A DNA stretch of 52,002 nucleotides from a virus. The notes beneath the pieces are model-generated. The model did not search any database and had not been told where the DNA came from. It saw only the letters and a list, made by a program, of their open reading frames with translations. Positions within the stretch are counted from its first letter, which is position 1. Each line of letters begins with the position of its first letter. The position numbers were made by a program, and so were the translations under genes. The stretch is from IMG/VR virus record IMGVR_UViG_3300033998_000186, positions 1 through 52,002 of that record, one strand, 5' to 3'. This document shows, piece after piece, positions 31,430 through 40,562 of the stretch.

Positions 31430-32865
31430 CAAAACAACAAATTGTGGATATCGCTAAAGCCGCCGAACAAAAAAAGAAGGAAAGCGGTAATAAAGCTCTA
31501 GGCGGCAGGCATTTAACAGATTTAGGAAATGCCGAATTGTTTGCGGCTATGTATGATAACCGGGTTAAATTCTGCCCAATTTGGAACAAGTGGCTCGTTT
31601 GGGACGGCGCGCGGTGGAAAATCGACGACATGAAAGCTGTGTATAACCTGGGCAAAGCGACCATACAGCAAATATACAGGGACGCCTTAGAGGAATTGGA
31701 TGATAACACCAGAAAGCAATTGATACGGCACGCGCTGGCGTCGGAATCATGCAGCCGTATTAACGCCATGCTGGAGCTCGCCAAAAGCGAGCCCAGCATT
31801 GCCGTCGCGCCGGAAATATTGGACAGCAAAGAAACAAATATGCTATTAAATGTAAAAAATGGTACAATAAATTTGAAAACAGGCGAATTACTGCCGGCTG
31901 ACCCGGAAAATCATATTACAAAAATAGCAGATGTAGAATACCAAGAAAATGCTAAGGCGCCATTATGGGAAGAGTTTTTAATGCAGGTTATGGATAATAA
32001 CACCGATTTAATAAACTTTTTACAGCGCGCTGTCGGCTATTCGCTAACCAGCGACGTATCAGAACAGTGCCTGTTTATTTGCTATGGAACTGGTGCAAAC
32101 GGTAAATCGGTATTTTTGCAAACGTTATTAAATCTGGTTGGTGAATATGGCCGTCAGGTATCAAAGGATTTATTGATTAAAAAGCCCAACGGTTCAGAAG
32201 AGCACCCAACGGTTATCGCCGAACTACTGGGGAAACGCGTAGCGGTTACAATTGAAGCCGATGAAGATAGCAAATTGAACGAAGCCAGCGTTAAATGGTT
32301 TACCGGCAATGATAAACTGTCCGCAAGATTTATGCGCGGCGATTATTTCGAATTCCTGCCGACACACAAACTATGGTTTGCCACAAACCATAAGCCGACC
32401 ATCCGGGGCACTGACAACGGTATTTGGCGCCGCATTAAGCTGATACCATTTAATGTTACAATCCCGGAAGAGAAACAAGATAAACAGCTGATAAACAAGC
32501 TGACAGCCGAATTGCCGGGCATTCTGGCTTGGGCTGTACAGGGATGTTTGCTTTGGCAGCAAGAAGGATTAATTACGCCGAAAGAAGTAATTAACGCAAC
32601 TAATAGCTATCGGGCTGAAATGGATGTTTTAGCAGATTTTTTAAGTCAGTGCACAGAAGCCGGCGGCCGTGTTTACACAGGAGATTTATACAATATTTAC
32701 GAATTATGGTGCCGCGAAAACGGCGAAGTCGCACTGTCGCAGAGGCAATTGGCTATCAGACTGCAAGAAAAGGGCTATACAAAAACACGGTCTAACGGCA
32801 AAAACTATTGGATTAATTTGCAGCCGCGAAGTGATTATAATGTAGCAGAACATTCACTTTTTTAG
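31426..32865 (+). CDS. D5-like SF3 helicase (phage/plasmid primase C-terminal family)
   Basis: The 479-residue protein has an N-terminal D5_N domain with DGARWKIDDM and NVKNGTINLKTGEL. The SF3 ATPase core follows with Walker A GTGANGKS at about 221-228, HPTVIAELLGKRVAVTIEAD and LWFATNHKPTIRGTDNGIWR. A winged-helix C-terminus (SQRQLAIRLQEKGYTKTRSN) ends it. It unwinds DNA at the phage origin together with the prim-pol encoded just upstream. Confidence 0.94.
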   Translation: MTKQQIVDIAKAAEQKKKESGNKALGGRHLTDLGNAELFAAMYDNRVKFCPIWNKWLVWDGARWKIDDMKAVYNLGKATIQQIYRDALEELDDNTRKQLIRHALASESCSRINAMLELAKSEPSIAVAPEILDSKETNMLLNVKNGTINLKTGELLPADPENHITKIADVEYQENAKAPLWEEFLMQVMDNNTDLINFLQRAVGYSLTSDVSEQCLFICYGTGANGKSVFLQTLLNLVGEYGRQVSKDLLIKKPNGSEEHPTVIAELLGKRVAVTIEADEDSKLNEASVKWFTGNDKLSARFMRGDYFEFLPTHKLWFATNHKPTIRGTDNGIWRRIKLIPFNVTIPEEKQDKQLINKLTAELPGILAWAVQGCLLWQQEGLITPKEVINATNSYRAEMDVLADFLSQCTEAGGRVYTGDLYNIYELWCRENGEVALSQRQLAIRLQEKGYTKTRSNGKNYWINLQPRSDYNVAEHSLF

Positions 32866-32894
32866 AACAACCGGCGTTTTTATATTAAAAAGGG

Positions 32895-33028
32895 AGTGCT
32901 TAAGTGCTTATAAAGCTCAATTTTTCCTATAAGCGGATAACGTTATATTTTATATATATGTTATAGGAAAAATGATGCACTATGAGCACTTAAGCACTTA
33001 TAAAATTGGTATTATTAGCAAAACTTGG
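32895..33028 (+). repeat. Large palindromic element, copy 2 (left arm shortened)
   Basis: This copy has the same orientation as copy 3. It begins inside the left arm at AGTGCTTAAGTGCTTATAAA and then keeps the inner stem, AT-rich centre and complete right arm ending in GCAAAACTTGG. About 30 bp of outer left arm is missing or diverged. It fills most of the gap between the helicase and the VRR-NUC gene. The rest of the gap has TTGACA at 33041-33046 without a clear -10 and GGAGG before the next gene. Confidence 0.85.
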
Positions 33029-33079
33029 ATACTATATATATTGACAAATTTTTAACAAGAGAAAATTGGAGGTTGTAGT

Positions 33080-33361
33080 ATGAAAGAAGTAGAATTTGAA
33101 CGGCAAATAACGACAAGGGTTAAAGCCGCCGGTGGCCGAGCATTTAAATGGATTTGTCCGGGCATGGTCGGCGCGCCGGACAGAATTATTGTTTTGCCGG
33201 GGGGCAAAATAATATTTGCGGAAATTAAGCGTCCGGGCAGAAAAAACGGGTTAAGCGCTAAGCAGAAAAAAGTAGCCGGCTTGCTTACGCAATTAGGCTG
33301 TACAGTGGTATGTATTAACGAAATAACAGAATTGGAGGAAATATTAAAAGATGGAATTTAA
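33080..33361 (+). CDS. VRR-NUC domain nuclease
   Basis: The 93-residue protein has the compact VRR-NUC core: WICPGMVGAPDRIIVLPGGK, then IIFAEIKRPGRKNGLSAKQK and VAGLLTQLGCTVVCINEI. The PD-(D/E)xK residues are D (GAPD), E and K (AEIK). Phage stand-alone VRR-NUC proteins sit next to a SNF2-type helicase and probably act on branched DNA. It overlaps the helicase gene by 11 bp. Confidence 0.93.
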   Translation: MKEVEFERQITTRVKAAGGRAFKWICPGMVGAPDRIIVLPGGKIIFAEIKRPGRKNGLSAKQKKVAGLLTQLGCTVVCINEITELEEILKDGI

Positions 33362-34694
33362 GCCATATCCATATCAAACATACGCAATAAATTTTATCGT
33401 ACAACATCCCGCTGCCGGTCTTTTTCTCGATATGGGCATGGGCAAAAGCGTTATCACGCTGACGGCACTAAAAGAATTGCAGATTGATAAAGCGCTAGTT
33501 ATCGCGCCGCTGCGGCCGGCTAAAGAAGTTTGGCCGGCGGAAATACAAAAATGGGACCATCTGCAAGACTTGACATATTCGCTGGTATTGGGCGCCGAAG
33601 CAGAAAGGCTTAAAGCTTTGGAGCAAAAAGCGAATATATATATTATTAACCGTGAAAACGTTAAATGGCTAGTGGAGCATTACAAGCAAAAATGGCCGTT
33701 TGATTGCGTGGTTATTGATGAACTATCCAGCTTTAAATCTAGTAAAGCGCAAAGATTTAGAGCGTTAAAAGCTGTACGGAAATACATTACCCGCATAATT
33801 GGTTTGACCGGCACGCCGGCGCCCAATGGTTTGCTGGATTTGTGGAGCCAACTCTATTTATTGGACGAAGGAAAAGCGCTAGGCAGGACAAAAACAAGTT
33901 ATATAGAAAAATGGTTTTTACCGGACAAACGCAACGCTGTTACGATTTTTTCCTGGAAACCAAAACCCGGCGCCGAAGAAGAAATATATAGCCGGTTATC
34001 GTCTTGCTGCGTTAGCATGAAAGTTGCCGATTATATCCAGCTGCCTGAGCAGTTATATATAGAACATCTGGTAGAATTGCCTAAAGTCGTTAAAGACCAA
34101 TACAGGACGCTGGAATATGATATGTTATTACCATTTAAGGATGGCGATATCGACGCGCCCACCGCGGGGGTTTTAGTCAACAAGTTGCTGCAGCTGTGCG
34201 GCGGCGCGGTTTATGATGAAAATGGAAAAGTAAAAAGCTTTCATACAGAAAAACTTAAAGCGCTAGAGCAGTTGGTAGAAGAAGCGAATGAAAAACCGGT
34301 TTTAATTTATTATGCGTATAAACACGAACGGGATAGAATTTTACGGCTTTTTCCCAATGCTGTGGATCTTACACAGCCGGGCGCAATAGCCGCATGGAAC
34401 GCCGGGCAAATACCGATTTTATTGGCTCATCCGGCTAGCGCGGGGCATGGGCTGAATCTTCAGTTTGGCGGAAATATAATAATTTGGTATTCGCCTACTT
34501 GGAGCCTAGAATTGTACCAGCAAGCAAATAAACGATTGCATAGAATCGGGCAAAAAGAAACGGTATTGATTCACCATATTACAGTAAAAGGCGGTATAGA
34601 TTCAAGGATTTTTAATACCGTTTTACAGCAAAAAGAACAAAGGCAAGATTTGCTATTAGACGCATTGAAAGCAGAAATGGAGGAAATATTATGA
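33351..34694 (+). CDS. SNF2-family helicase/ATPase
   Basis: The 447-residue SF2 enzyme has Walker A DMGMGKS (27-33), DEAH-like VVIDELSSFK, GLTGTPAPNGLLDLWSQLYL, and in the second half LLAHPASAGHGLNLQFGGN and QANKRLHRIGQKETV (motif VI). It is the usual partner of VRR-NUC in this replication module and may remodel replication forks or Holliday-type structures. The stop overlaps the next start by 4 bp. Confidence 0.95.
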   Translation: MEFKPYPYQTYAINFIVQHPAAGLFLDMGMGKSVITLTALKELQIDKALVIAPLRPAKEVWPAEIQKWDHLQDLTYSLVLGAEAERLKALEQKANIYIINRENVKWLVEHYKQKWPFDCVVIDELSSFKSSKAQRFRALKAVRKYITRIIGLTGTPAPNGLLDLWSQLYLLDEGKALGRTKTSYIEKWFLPDKRNAVTIFSWKPKPGAEEEIYSRLSSCCVSMKVADYIQLPEQLYIEHLVELPKVVKDQYRTLEYDMLLPFKDGDIDAPTAGVLVNKLLQLCGGAVYDENGKVKSFHTEKLKALEQLVEEANEKPVLIYYAYKHERDRILRLFPNAVDLTQPGAIAAWNAGQIPILLAHPASAGHGLNLQFGGNIIIWYSPTWSLELYQQANKRLHRIGQKETVLIHHITVKGGIDSRIFNTVLQQKEQRQDLLLDALKAEMEEIL

Positions 34695-35251
34695 ACTGGA
34701 CAAGAGAAATGGATAAAAAATTAGAAGATCTTTTTAATCAAGGTTTGTCCGACGCTGAAATAAGTAAAGCGCTAAATGTGGCGGAATATGCCGTTAAAGC
34801 CGAACGGTCTAGGTTAAATTTAAAAAGGCATAGAGGTGTAAATATAGATAAAATAAAAAGTGCGCTTATTTTGGCGGAAGAAAAAGAGCCGCCGGAAATC
34901 GCGCAAGAACTGCATATAAGTACTTCATATGTATATATGATATTGCGGCTTTGGGAATTACAAGATGGCAAACCGGTTAAAAAGACAGAGCCGCATATTC
35001 CTGTTGTTACCGCCGACCGGGATTTTACGCCGACCACAGATATGCTTATTGTGCAGTTTTTATCTGAAGGGTATTCTACTAAGCAAATTGCTTATTATTT
35101 GCACCGGTCGAAGAAGTCGGTAGATGATTATATAGAAACGCATACTAAAGAGCTTAAAAGAGCGCACAATATTATGTGGCGGGAGCAAGGCGTATACTAC
35201 CGGAAATTAATTGCTGCTAAAAAACAATTTTCATTTTTTAAAGATATGTGA
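34691..35251 (+). CDS. Helix-turn-helix DNA-binding protein (possible late regulator)
   Basis: The 186-residue protein seems to contain three related HTH-like segments: LFNQGLSDAEISKALNVAEY, then EEKEPPEIAQELHISTSYVY and FLSEGYSTKQIAYYLHRSKK. The last two have the layout of sigma-like or GcrA-like HTH units. It lies between replication and packaging genes, where late transcription activators are often found. A regulator role for the promoter at 35.25 kb is inferred from that position. Confidence 0.72.
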   Translation: MNWTREMDKKLEDLFNQGLSDAEISKALNVAEYAVKAERSRLNLKRHRGVNIDKIKSALILAEEKEPPEIAQELHISTSYVYMILRLWELQDGKPVKKTEPHIPVVTADRDFTPTTDMLIVQFLSEGYSTKQIAYYLHRSKKSVDDYIETHTKELKRAHNIMWREQGVYYRKLIAAKKQFSFFKDM

Positions 35252-35257
35252 TATAAT
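35249..35257 (+). promoter_or_regulatory. Extended -10 promoter for the late operon of module B
   Basis: TGATATAAT has TG one base before TATAAT, overlapping the stop of the HTH gene and about 30 bases before the small terminase. The -35 region (TTTTCA-like) is weak, so an activator may be needed. The same GTGATATAATATAA string occurs before the scaffold gene at 41.06 kb. Confidence 0.6.
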
Positions 35258-35287
35258 ATAAAAAAGGCTTTATGAGAGGTGAGAAAA

Positions 35288-35647
35288 TTGGCGAAGTTGA
35301 AGTTAACTCCTGAATTAATAGACAAAGCATGTGAATTACTATTAGATGGTAATTATGTAATTACCATTTGTAAATGCTTAGATATATCCCATGACGCTTG
35401 GTACCGATGGTTAAAGTTCGGTAAGGCTCAAAAAGAAGGAATTTATCACGATTTCTATGAAGCCGTTACGCGCGCGGAGAATGAAGCCGAAGCAAAAATG
35501 GTAGAATTATGGCGGCAGCATATGCCGAATGATTACCGCGCAATCAGGGATTTTATGGAACGGCGCTATCCCGAACGATGGGGGCGGCATGATAGAATGG
35601 ATTTAAATCATTCAGGCAATGTGGAGATAAAAGTTGAATGGCTATAA
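35288..35647 (+). CDS. terS: Terminase small subunit (module B)
   Basis: TTG 35288 is the likely start (MAKLKLTPELIDKACELLLD), because GAGAGGTGAG lies just upstream; a GTG at 35279 overlaps that site. The ~119-residue protein has an HTH-like DNYVITICKCLDISHDAWYR and the C-terminal FMERRYPERWGRH that also ends the partial small terminase at the window start. It recognises the packaging site. It overlaps the large subunit by 10 bp. Confidence 0.86.
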   Translation: MAKLKLTPELIDKACELLLDGNYVITICKCLDISHDAWYRWLKFGKAQKEGIYHDFYEAVTRAENEAEAKMVELWRQHMPNDYRAIRDFMERRYPERWGRHDRMDLNHSGNVEIKVEWL

Positions 35648-36840
35648 CAAAACCTAAGATGAACAAAGCATATAAGCCGCTTGTTGAAGATACGAACAGG
35701 TTTAAGGTTATTTATGGCGGCGCGGGTAGCGGCAAAAGCGTTTTTGTCGCGCAATGGTTTATATTGCTATGCTTGAAAGAGGTTGGGCACAAATTTTTAA
35801 TAGTCCGCAAAGTGGCAAACACTTTGCGGTATTCTACTTTTGCGCTGATAAAGCAGATTATAAGCGATTGGGAGTTAACTGCTTATTTTACAATAAATAA
35901 ATCAGACATGACTATTACTTGCGCAAATGGAAATCAGTTTTTATTTTTGGGCTTGGATGACGTTGAAAAATTAAAATCTATTGTGGGTATTACTGATATT
36001 TGGATTGAAGAAGCCAGCGAAATAACACAGAACGACTTTGAACAGATTAACTTGCGTTTGCGCGGAGAAACAAAAGTTAATAAGCAAATAGTATTGACAT
36101 TTAACCCGGTCGTTCAGGGGAAATGGCTAAAAGAATATTTTATTGACCGAGAGCAAGACAATGTAACGGTGCTCCAGACGACATACAAAGATAATAAGTT
36201 TTTAGACGAGGAATATATACAGGAATTGCAGGAGCTGCAGCAAAAAGATGCTTATTTTTACCAAGTTTACAGCCTGGGGGTTTGGGCAGAATTAGGCAAT
36301 ACAATTTATACCAATTATATTATTGAAGAGAACCCACTAGAAGATACCGCGTACAAGGCTATATACTATGGGCTTGACTTTGGTTTTAATGACCCGACGG
36401 CACTTTGCAAAATAGGTATTAAAGACGATGAAATTTATGTATTGGATGAACTGTATCAAACGCACCTTGATAATTCACAGCTAATTAAACTGTGCAAGGA
36501 GCGTGTTAATAAAACAAGATGGATAATAGCAGACAGCGCCGAGCCGGCTAGGATACAGGAGTTCAAAAAAGCGGGTTTTAAAATACGCGCTTGCACTAAA
36601 GACAAGGATAGCGTACGGTTTGGCATTGATTTTATAAAGCGCAGAAAATTGCATATACATCCGACATGCCAGAATTTTATAAATGAAATTCAAGCGTATA
36701 AATACCGCGAAGACCGGGCAGGCAATATACTGGATGAGCCGGTAGATGTAAACAACCATTTGATGGACGCATTGCGCTATGCGACAGAACTAATGCGCAA
36801 AGAGCGCAAGCCAGTAACTAGTAAACCGATAGGATGGTGA
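35638..36840 (+). CDS. terL: Terminase large subunit, PBSX/SPP1 type (module B)
   Basis: The 400-residue motor has Walker A GGAGSGKS at residues 27-34, Walker B-like DIWIEEASEIT, and the coupling segment FNPVVQGKWLKEYFID. The nuclease half starts YYGLDFGFNDPTALCKIGI and contains IIADSAEPARIQEFKKAGF and NNHLMDALRYATE. It is from a different branch than the enzyme at 178-1434, direct proof of two phage genomes. Confidence 0.95.
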   Translation: MAITKPKMNKAYKPLVEDTNRFKVIYGGAGSGKSVFVAQWFILLCLKEVGHKFLIVRKVANTLRYSTFALIKQIISDWELTAYFTINKSDMTITCANGNQFLFLGLDDVEKLKSIVGITDIWIEEASEITQNDFEQINLRLRGETKVNKQIVLTFNPVVQGKWLKEYFIDREQDNVTVLQTTYKDNKFLDEEYIQELQELQQKDAYFYQVYSLGVWAELGNTIYTNYIIEENPLEDTAYKAIYYGLDFGFNDPTALCKIGIKDDEIYVLDELYQTHLDNSQLIKLCKERVNKTRWIIADSAEPARIQEFKKAGFKIRACTKDKDSVRFGIDFIKRRKLHIHPTCQNFINEIQAYKYREDRAGNILDEPVDVNNHLMDALRYATELMRKERKPVTSKPIGW

Positions 36841-36844
36841 TAAA

Positions 36845-38254
36845 ATGATAACAGATTTGAGCTTTTTAAGTCTTGGGCAAGATTGGCCGCCAAAAAGCGA
36901 AATAGACCGGCTGACTTTGTACGAAAATAACCGCCGGTTGTTTGAAGGCAAGCACGAGCAAGTATATAAAAACTGGGTGCGGTTATTGCGCGAAGATCAA
37001 AAAGCAACATTAGAAATTATTCTAAACTGGCCAAAAAGGTTATCGGCTTTATGGGCGGATTTATTATTTGGTGAGCCGCCAAAAATTACATGTGGCGATA
37101 CTAATAGCCCGGAACAGCAGACGCTGGAACGGCTGCTTGAAGATAACCAATTAATTAATATTGCATATGAAGTAGCTTTGGATATTTCGCGCTTTGGGAC
37201 TGGCATATTTAAAATACGTTACGATGGCCGGGCTATTATTGAAGGGCAACCGCCAATGCTATGGTTTCCAGTTGTCAAACCCGATAATATTAAAAATATA
37301 ACCGCGCATGTGCTGGCGTGGGTATGGGATGAAGAGCAAAGCGGGCTGTTTGGGCGTAAGAAAGTACAACATCTTAAAGCAGAAATACACGAAAAAGGAA
37401 AAATTACTACCGCGGAATTTATCGTTAAAGACGGCAAGATAGCACAGGAGATAAGCAGAGAAGAGCAGTTGACGGGTATTGATGATTTTCTTATCGTGCC
37501 GGTTAATAACTTGCTTACAACTGACCGAGTAAATGGGCTGGACGATTATTCCGATTTAGATAGTATTGTCCAAGAATTAGAAATACGTTTTGGCCAGATT
37601 AGCCGTATTCTAGATAAGCATGCAGACCCTAACATGTACGGCCCAGATACCGCGCTGGAAATTGACCCGGGCACAGGGGAAGTGGTTATGCGCGGCGGTG
37701 GTAAATATTTCCCAGTTGGGGAAGGTGAAGAACCTCCCGGCTATGTGACATGGGATGGGCAATTATCCGCCGCATTCAAAGAAATCGAAATATTGCTTGA
37801 CCAGTTCTATGCTATATCAGAAACCAGCGCCGCGGCTTTAGGACAGCTAAAACAAGGCTTGGCAGAAAGTGGTAGCGCGTTGCGCCGGCTAATGATGACG
37901 CCGCTGGCAAAAGTAAATCGGATTAGAATGCGGTTTGACCCGGCAATCAAGAAGGTTTTGCGGCTGGCCAGTGAATTGGAAGTTGCGCAGGGTATGGCGA
38001 AAGCTGTAAAATTAGAAAATATTAATATTGCCTGGCGCGATGGTTTGCCGGAAGACGAAATGGAGAAAACGCAGATATATGCGTTGCGGATACAAAACGG
38101 TTTGGCGTCAAGGGAAACGGCTTTGCAAAATCTGTATGAATATGATACTGAGACGCTGCAGCGAGAGCTCATGCAGATAACGGCTGAAGCAAACGCGGAG
38201 GTGCCAATGATATTCAGACCAGCGATAACGGGAGGAGGAGCAGCAAATGTATAA
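36845..38254 (+). CDS. Portal protein (module B)
   Basis: The 469-residue product shows the SPP1-type portal pattern: LFEGKHEQVYKNWVRLLRED, ALWADLLFGEPPKI, and later SETSAAALGQLKQGLAESGS with ALRRLMMTPLAKV in the stem/crown region. It follows the terminase by 4 bp and precedes the MuF fusion gene. It overlaps a 32-residue zinc-ribbon gene by 8 bp. Confidence 0.93.
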   Translation: MITDLSFLSLGQDWPPKSEIDRLTLYENNRRLFEGKHEQVYKNWVRLLREDQKATLEIILNWPKRLSALWADLLFGEPPKITCGDTNSPEQQTLERLLEDNQLINIAYEVALDISRFGTGIFKIRYDGRAIIEGQPPMLWFPVVKPDNIKNITAHVLAWVWDEEQSGLFGRKKVQHLKAEIHEKGKITTAEFIVKDGKIAQEISREEQLTGIDDFLIVPVNNLLTTDRVNGLDDYSDLDSIVQELEIRFGQISRILDKHADPNMYGPDTALEIDPGTGEVVMRGGGKYFPVGEGEEPPGYVTWDGQLSAAFKEIEILLDQFYAISETSAAALGQLKQGLAESGSALRRLMMTPLAKVNRIRMRFDPAIKKVLRLASELEVAQGMAKAVKLENINIAWRDGLPEDEMEKTQIYALRIQNGLASRETALQNLYEYDTETLQRELMQITAEANAEVPMIFRPAITGGGAANV

Positions 38255-38345
38255 TGAAGAAGTGTGCCCGGAATGCGGCGCGCCGATGATACCCGCTGGC
38301 GGCTGTGAGTATTGCCCAGTATGCGGATATTCGCCGTGTAAATAG
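38247..38345 (+). CDS. Mini zinc-ribbon protein (32 aa)
   Basis: ATG 38247, with GGAGGAGGAG upstream, opens 32 codons. They read MYNEEVCPECGAPMIPAGGC, then EYCPVCGYSPCK. Two CPxCG knuckles predict one structural zinc site. Such mini-proteins are often found beside portal genes in Bacillota phages. Role is unknown. Confidence 0.75.
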   Translation: MYNEEVCPECGAPMIPAGGCEYCPVCGYSPCK

Positions 38346-38358
38346 GAGGATAAAGTAA

Positions 38359-40215
38359 ATGGCGTTTGATGAACAAAAGCATATAGACCAGCTAGTCTAT
38401 ATGTATGAAAAAGGCTTTACAAATATACTATGGTTATTGCAGAGTTCACCAGATAATACGTATTATCGCGATATACTGGCAGATATCCGTGGAATATTGA
38501 AAACGCTAGATAAAGACGCCGATAAAAATATAAAGCAACTTATATCCCAAGCATATTCCTACAATGCGTCGCAAACCATGGCATTTTTAAAAAGCTTAGG
38601 GAAACAGCAAAAACCGGGTTTTGCACAGATACACCAACGCGCCGTAGATGTGTTAGCGCAAAATCTTAGCGGTAATTTACGTAATGCCACGCAGTATGTC
38701 GGGCGCCGTGTTAATGATATTTTTAGCGCTGTAGCATTAGAAACTGCTGGAGAAAAGTATGTAATGGGCGCGACTATTGGCGATATGCGGGATAATCTTA
38801 TTAACCGGCTAGTTGATGAAGGGTATACCGCTTTTGTCGACCGATTGGGGAGAGAATGGCGGTTGGACACTTATGCGTCAATGGTAGCACGTACAATAAC
38901 CAGAGAAGCAGCCAGCGTTGCGGTATTAAATGAATGCGAAGAATTTGATGTGGACTTAGTAATGTTTAGCACACATAAACTAGCCTGTGAATTATGCCAA
39001 ACACTGCAAGGAAAGGTTTACAGTATTAGCGGAAATGATAAACGCTATCCAAAACTAACCGATGAAATTCGGCCACCCGTGCACCCAAATTGCCGGCATT
39101 CTATTCAGCCGTATATTAGGGAGCTGGATGATAATGCAGAGGAAACAGAACGTAGGAGCTGGCGAGAAATAAAACCAGACGCGGCGGCGGTTGCGGCTTA
39201 TACACGAACGCAAAAAGCTCCGGGCGCGGTAGAGGAAATATTGCGGAATCCACAAATACAGCAATTTGATTTACCTCTTAGGCGCCAAATAGAACAGGAT
39301 TTGCGCGGCATGTCGCCAGAGTTCTTAAAGGTTATACAGAAATCATTGCCAAATGTTATTATACAAGTGCGGCACGATAATGCCGTCAGCTGCTATCATT
39401 GGGGTGTTAAAAAAATAGAGCTGCAAATTGGGCAGTCTGTAGAAGATACGGCAAGATCTTTTTGGCATGAATACGGGCACTTTGTAGATGATATAAGCGC
39501 CGGGAATGGACTGACTTTGGCCGCTACTTCTAAATCTAGTATAAATAAAAATGTTTTGCCGAAGTTTTACAAATTAAGATATGACGACGCAACGCATTTT
39601 ATAAATAATGCTGAGTATGAAATTTCTAATAATAGAATATACTATAAAGGCAGGCGTATAGCTGAGACGCCGGCCGCGCAAGATAAGTTGCTAGAAAAAA
39701 TAAATGATAAAATAGCGCATGACATAGGGCGCGACGCGGCAGAAGAATATTTAGAAGAGCATGGCATACCAAAAAATCCTAACATGGATGACTTTTATAT
39801 ATTTAAACCTGATTGGAGCGCAGAAGAAAAATATCCCGGCGCGGCAGAAGAATATAACAATTTGCGGGAAAAATATTTGCAAGCGCTCAAAAATATAACG
39901 CCTGAAATGCAGCGAGACGTTGAACGACTGCGGCAAGAATACGAACGGAATAAAATCTATGTAGGCGGTATAACAGACAGTTTAGACGCTTTAGTTGAAG
40001 GTGATTTTAATATGCAGCTGCTTTGGGGCGGCCATAGCGCAGACTATTATCAGCGCTATCCAGAAATGCCTATTGTAGAAATTTGGGCAAATTGGTTTCA
40101 AGCGCATGCGCAACGAAAGCTGACGCATTTATATACAGAGTATATGCCGAATATAGATAAAGAGCTGGAAGCTCAATGGGAAGAGCTGCTAAAAGCAGCA
40201 TTTGGAGGTGAATAA
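38359..40215 (+). CDS. MuF-type minor head protein fused to an HEYGH metallopeptidase-like domain
   Basis: The 618-residue protein has two parts. Residues 1 to about 255 are a standard MuF/SPP1 gp7 domain: TITREAASVAVLNECEEF, then FSTHKLACELCQTLQGKVYS, ending HPNCRHSIQPY at about 242-252. The remaining ~360 residues are extra. They hold SFWHEYGHFVDD with the zinc motif HEYGH at about 370-374, and VEIWANWFQAHAQ with a candidate third ligand Glu at about 574. A gluzincin-like peptidase is therefore likely, though not proved. MuF proteins can be ejected into the host, so this may be a delivered effector or a maturation protease. Confidence 0.85.
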   Translation: MAFDEQKHIDQLVYMYEKGFTNILWLLQSSPDNTYYRDILADIRGILKTLDKDADKNIKQLISQAYSYNASQTMAFLKSLGKQQKPGFAQIHQRAVDVLAQNLSGNLRNATQYVGRRVNDIFSAVALETAGEKYVMGATIGDMRDNLINRLVDEGYTAFVDRLGREWRLDTYASMVARTITREAASVAVLNECEEFDVDLVMFSTHKLACELCQTLQGKVYSISGNDKRYPKLTDEIRPPVHPNCRHSIQPYIRELDDNAEETERRSWREIKPDAAAVAAYTRTQKAPGAVEEILRNPQIQQFDLPLRRQIEQDLRGMSPEFLKVIQKSLPNVIIQVRHDNAVSCYHWGVKKIELQIGQSVEDTARSFWHEYGHFVDDISAGNGLTLAATSKSSINKNVLPKFYKLRYDDATHFINNAEYEISNNRIYYKGRRIAETPAAQDKLLEKINDKIAHDIGRDAAEEYLEEHGIPKNPNMDDFYIFKPDWSAEEKYPGAAEEYNNLREKYLQALKNITPEMQRDVERLRQEYERNKIYVGGITDSLDALVEGDFNMQLLWGGHSADYYQRYPEMPIVEIWANWFQAHAQRKLTHLYTEYMPNIDKELEAQWEELLKAAFGGE

Positions 40216-40217
40216 TA

Positions 40218-40436
40218 ATGGACAGAATGGCATTATTAACTAAGTTGTTTAATATACAAGAATCGCCAAATACTATACAGTATTTAGCTAAATACGGTAT
40301 TGACGCGGCTATATCGTCTTACTTGATACCAAAAAATAAGTACGCGAATGCAGAAGAGCTTTATGCCGACTGCTTGCGGCAAGGAGTACGGTGGGAAGAA
40401 ATTATTAAAGAGCCGCCAGCGAATGTGCTTTTATAA
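40218..40436 (+). CDS. Small head-module hypothetical protein
   Basis: The 72-residue product (MDRMALLTKLFNIQESPNTI) starts 2 bases after the MuF-fusion stop. It is helical, with ISSYLIPKNKYANAEELYAD and a short hydrophobic end. It has no recognised family. Tight spacing suggests co-expression with the fusion protein; immunity to the peptidase is one possibility but there is no direct evidence. Confidence 0.6.
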   Translation: MDRMALLTKLFNIQESPNTIQYLAKYGIDAAISSYLIPKNKYANAEELYADCLRQGVRWEEIIKEPPANVLL

Positions 40437-40562
40437 AGGGGGTGAAGAAGAATGCCTATGTCGAACAAACTTTGGGGGCAATTTAAAGAGAGCGATTATA
40501 CATTGGAGCAGTGGCACCGGGCGTGCTTGATACATTTGCATGACGGCCAGCTGACCAGCAAA

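Noticed and set aside
33041-33079. Promoter starting with TTGACA after palindromic copy 2
   Set aside because: No acceptable -10 lies 16-18 bases downstream; only GGAGG for the VRR-NUC gene is found.
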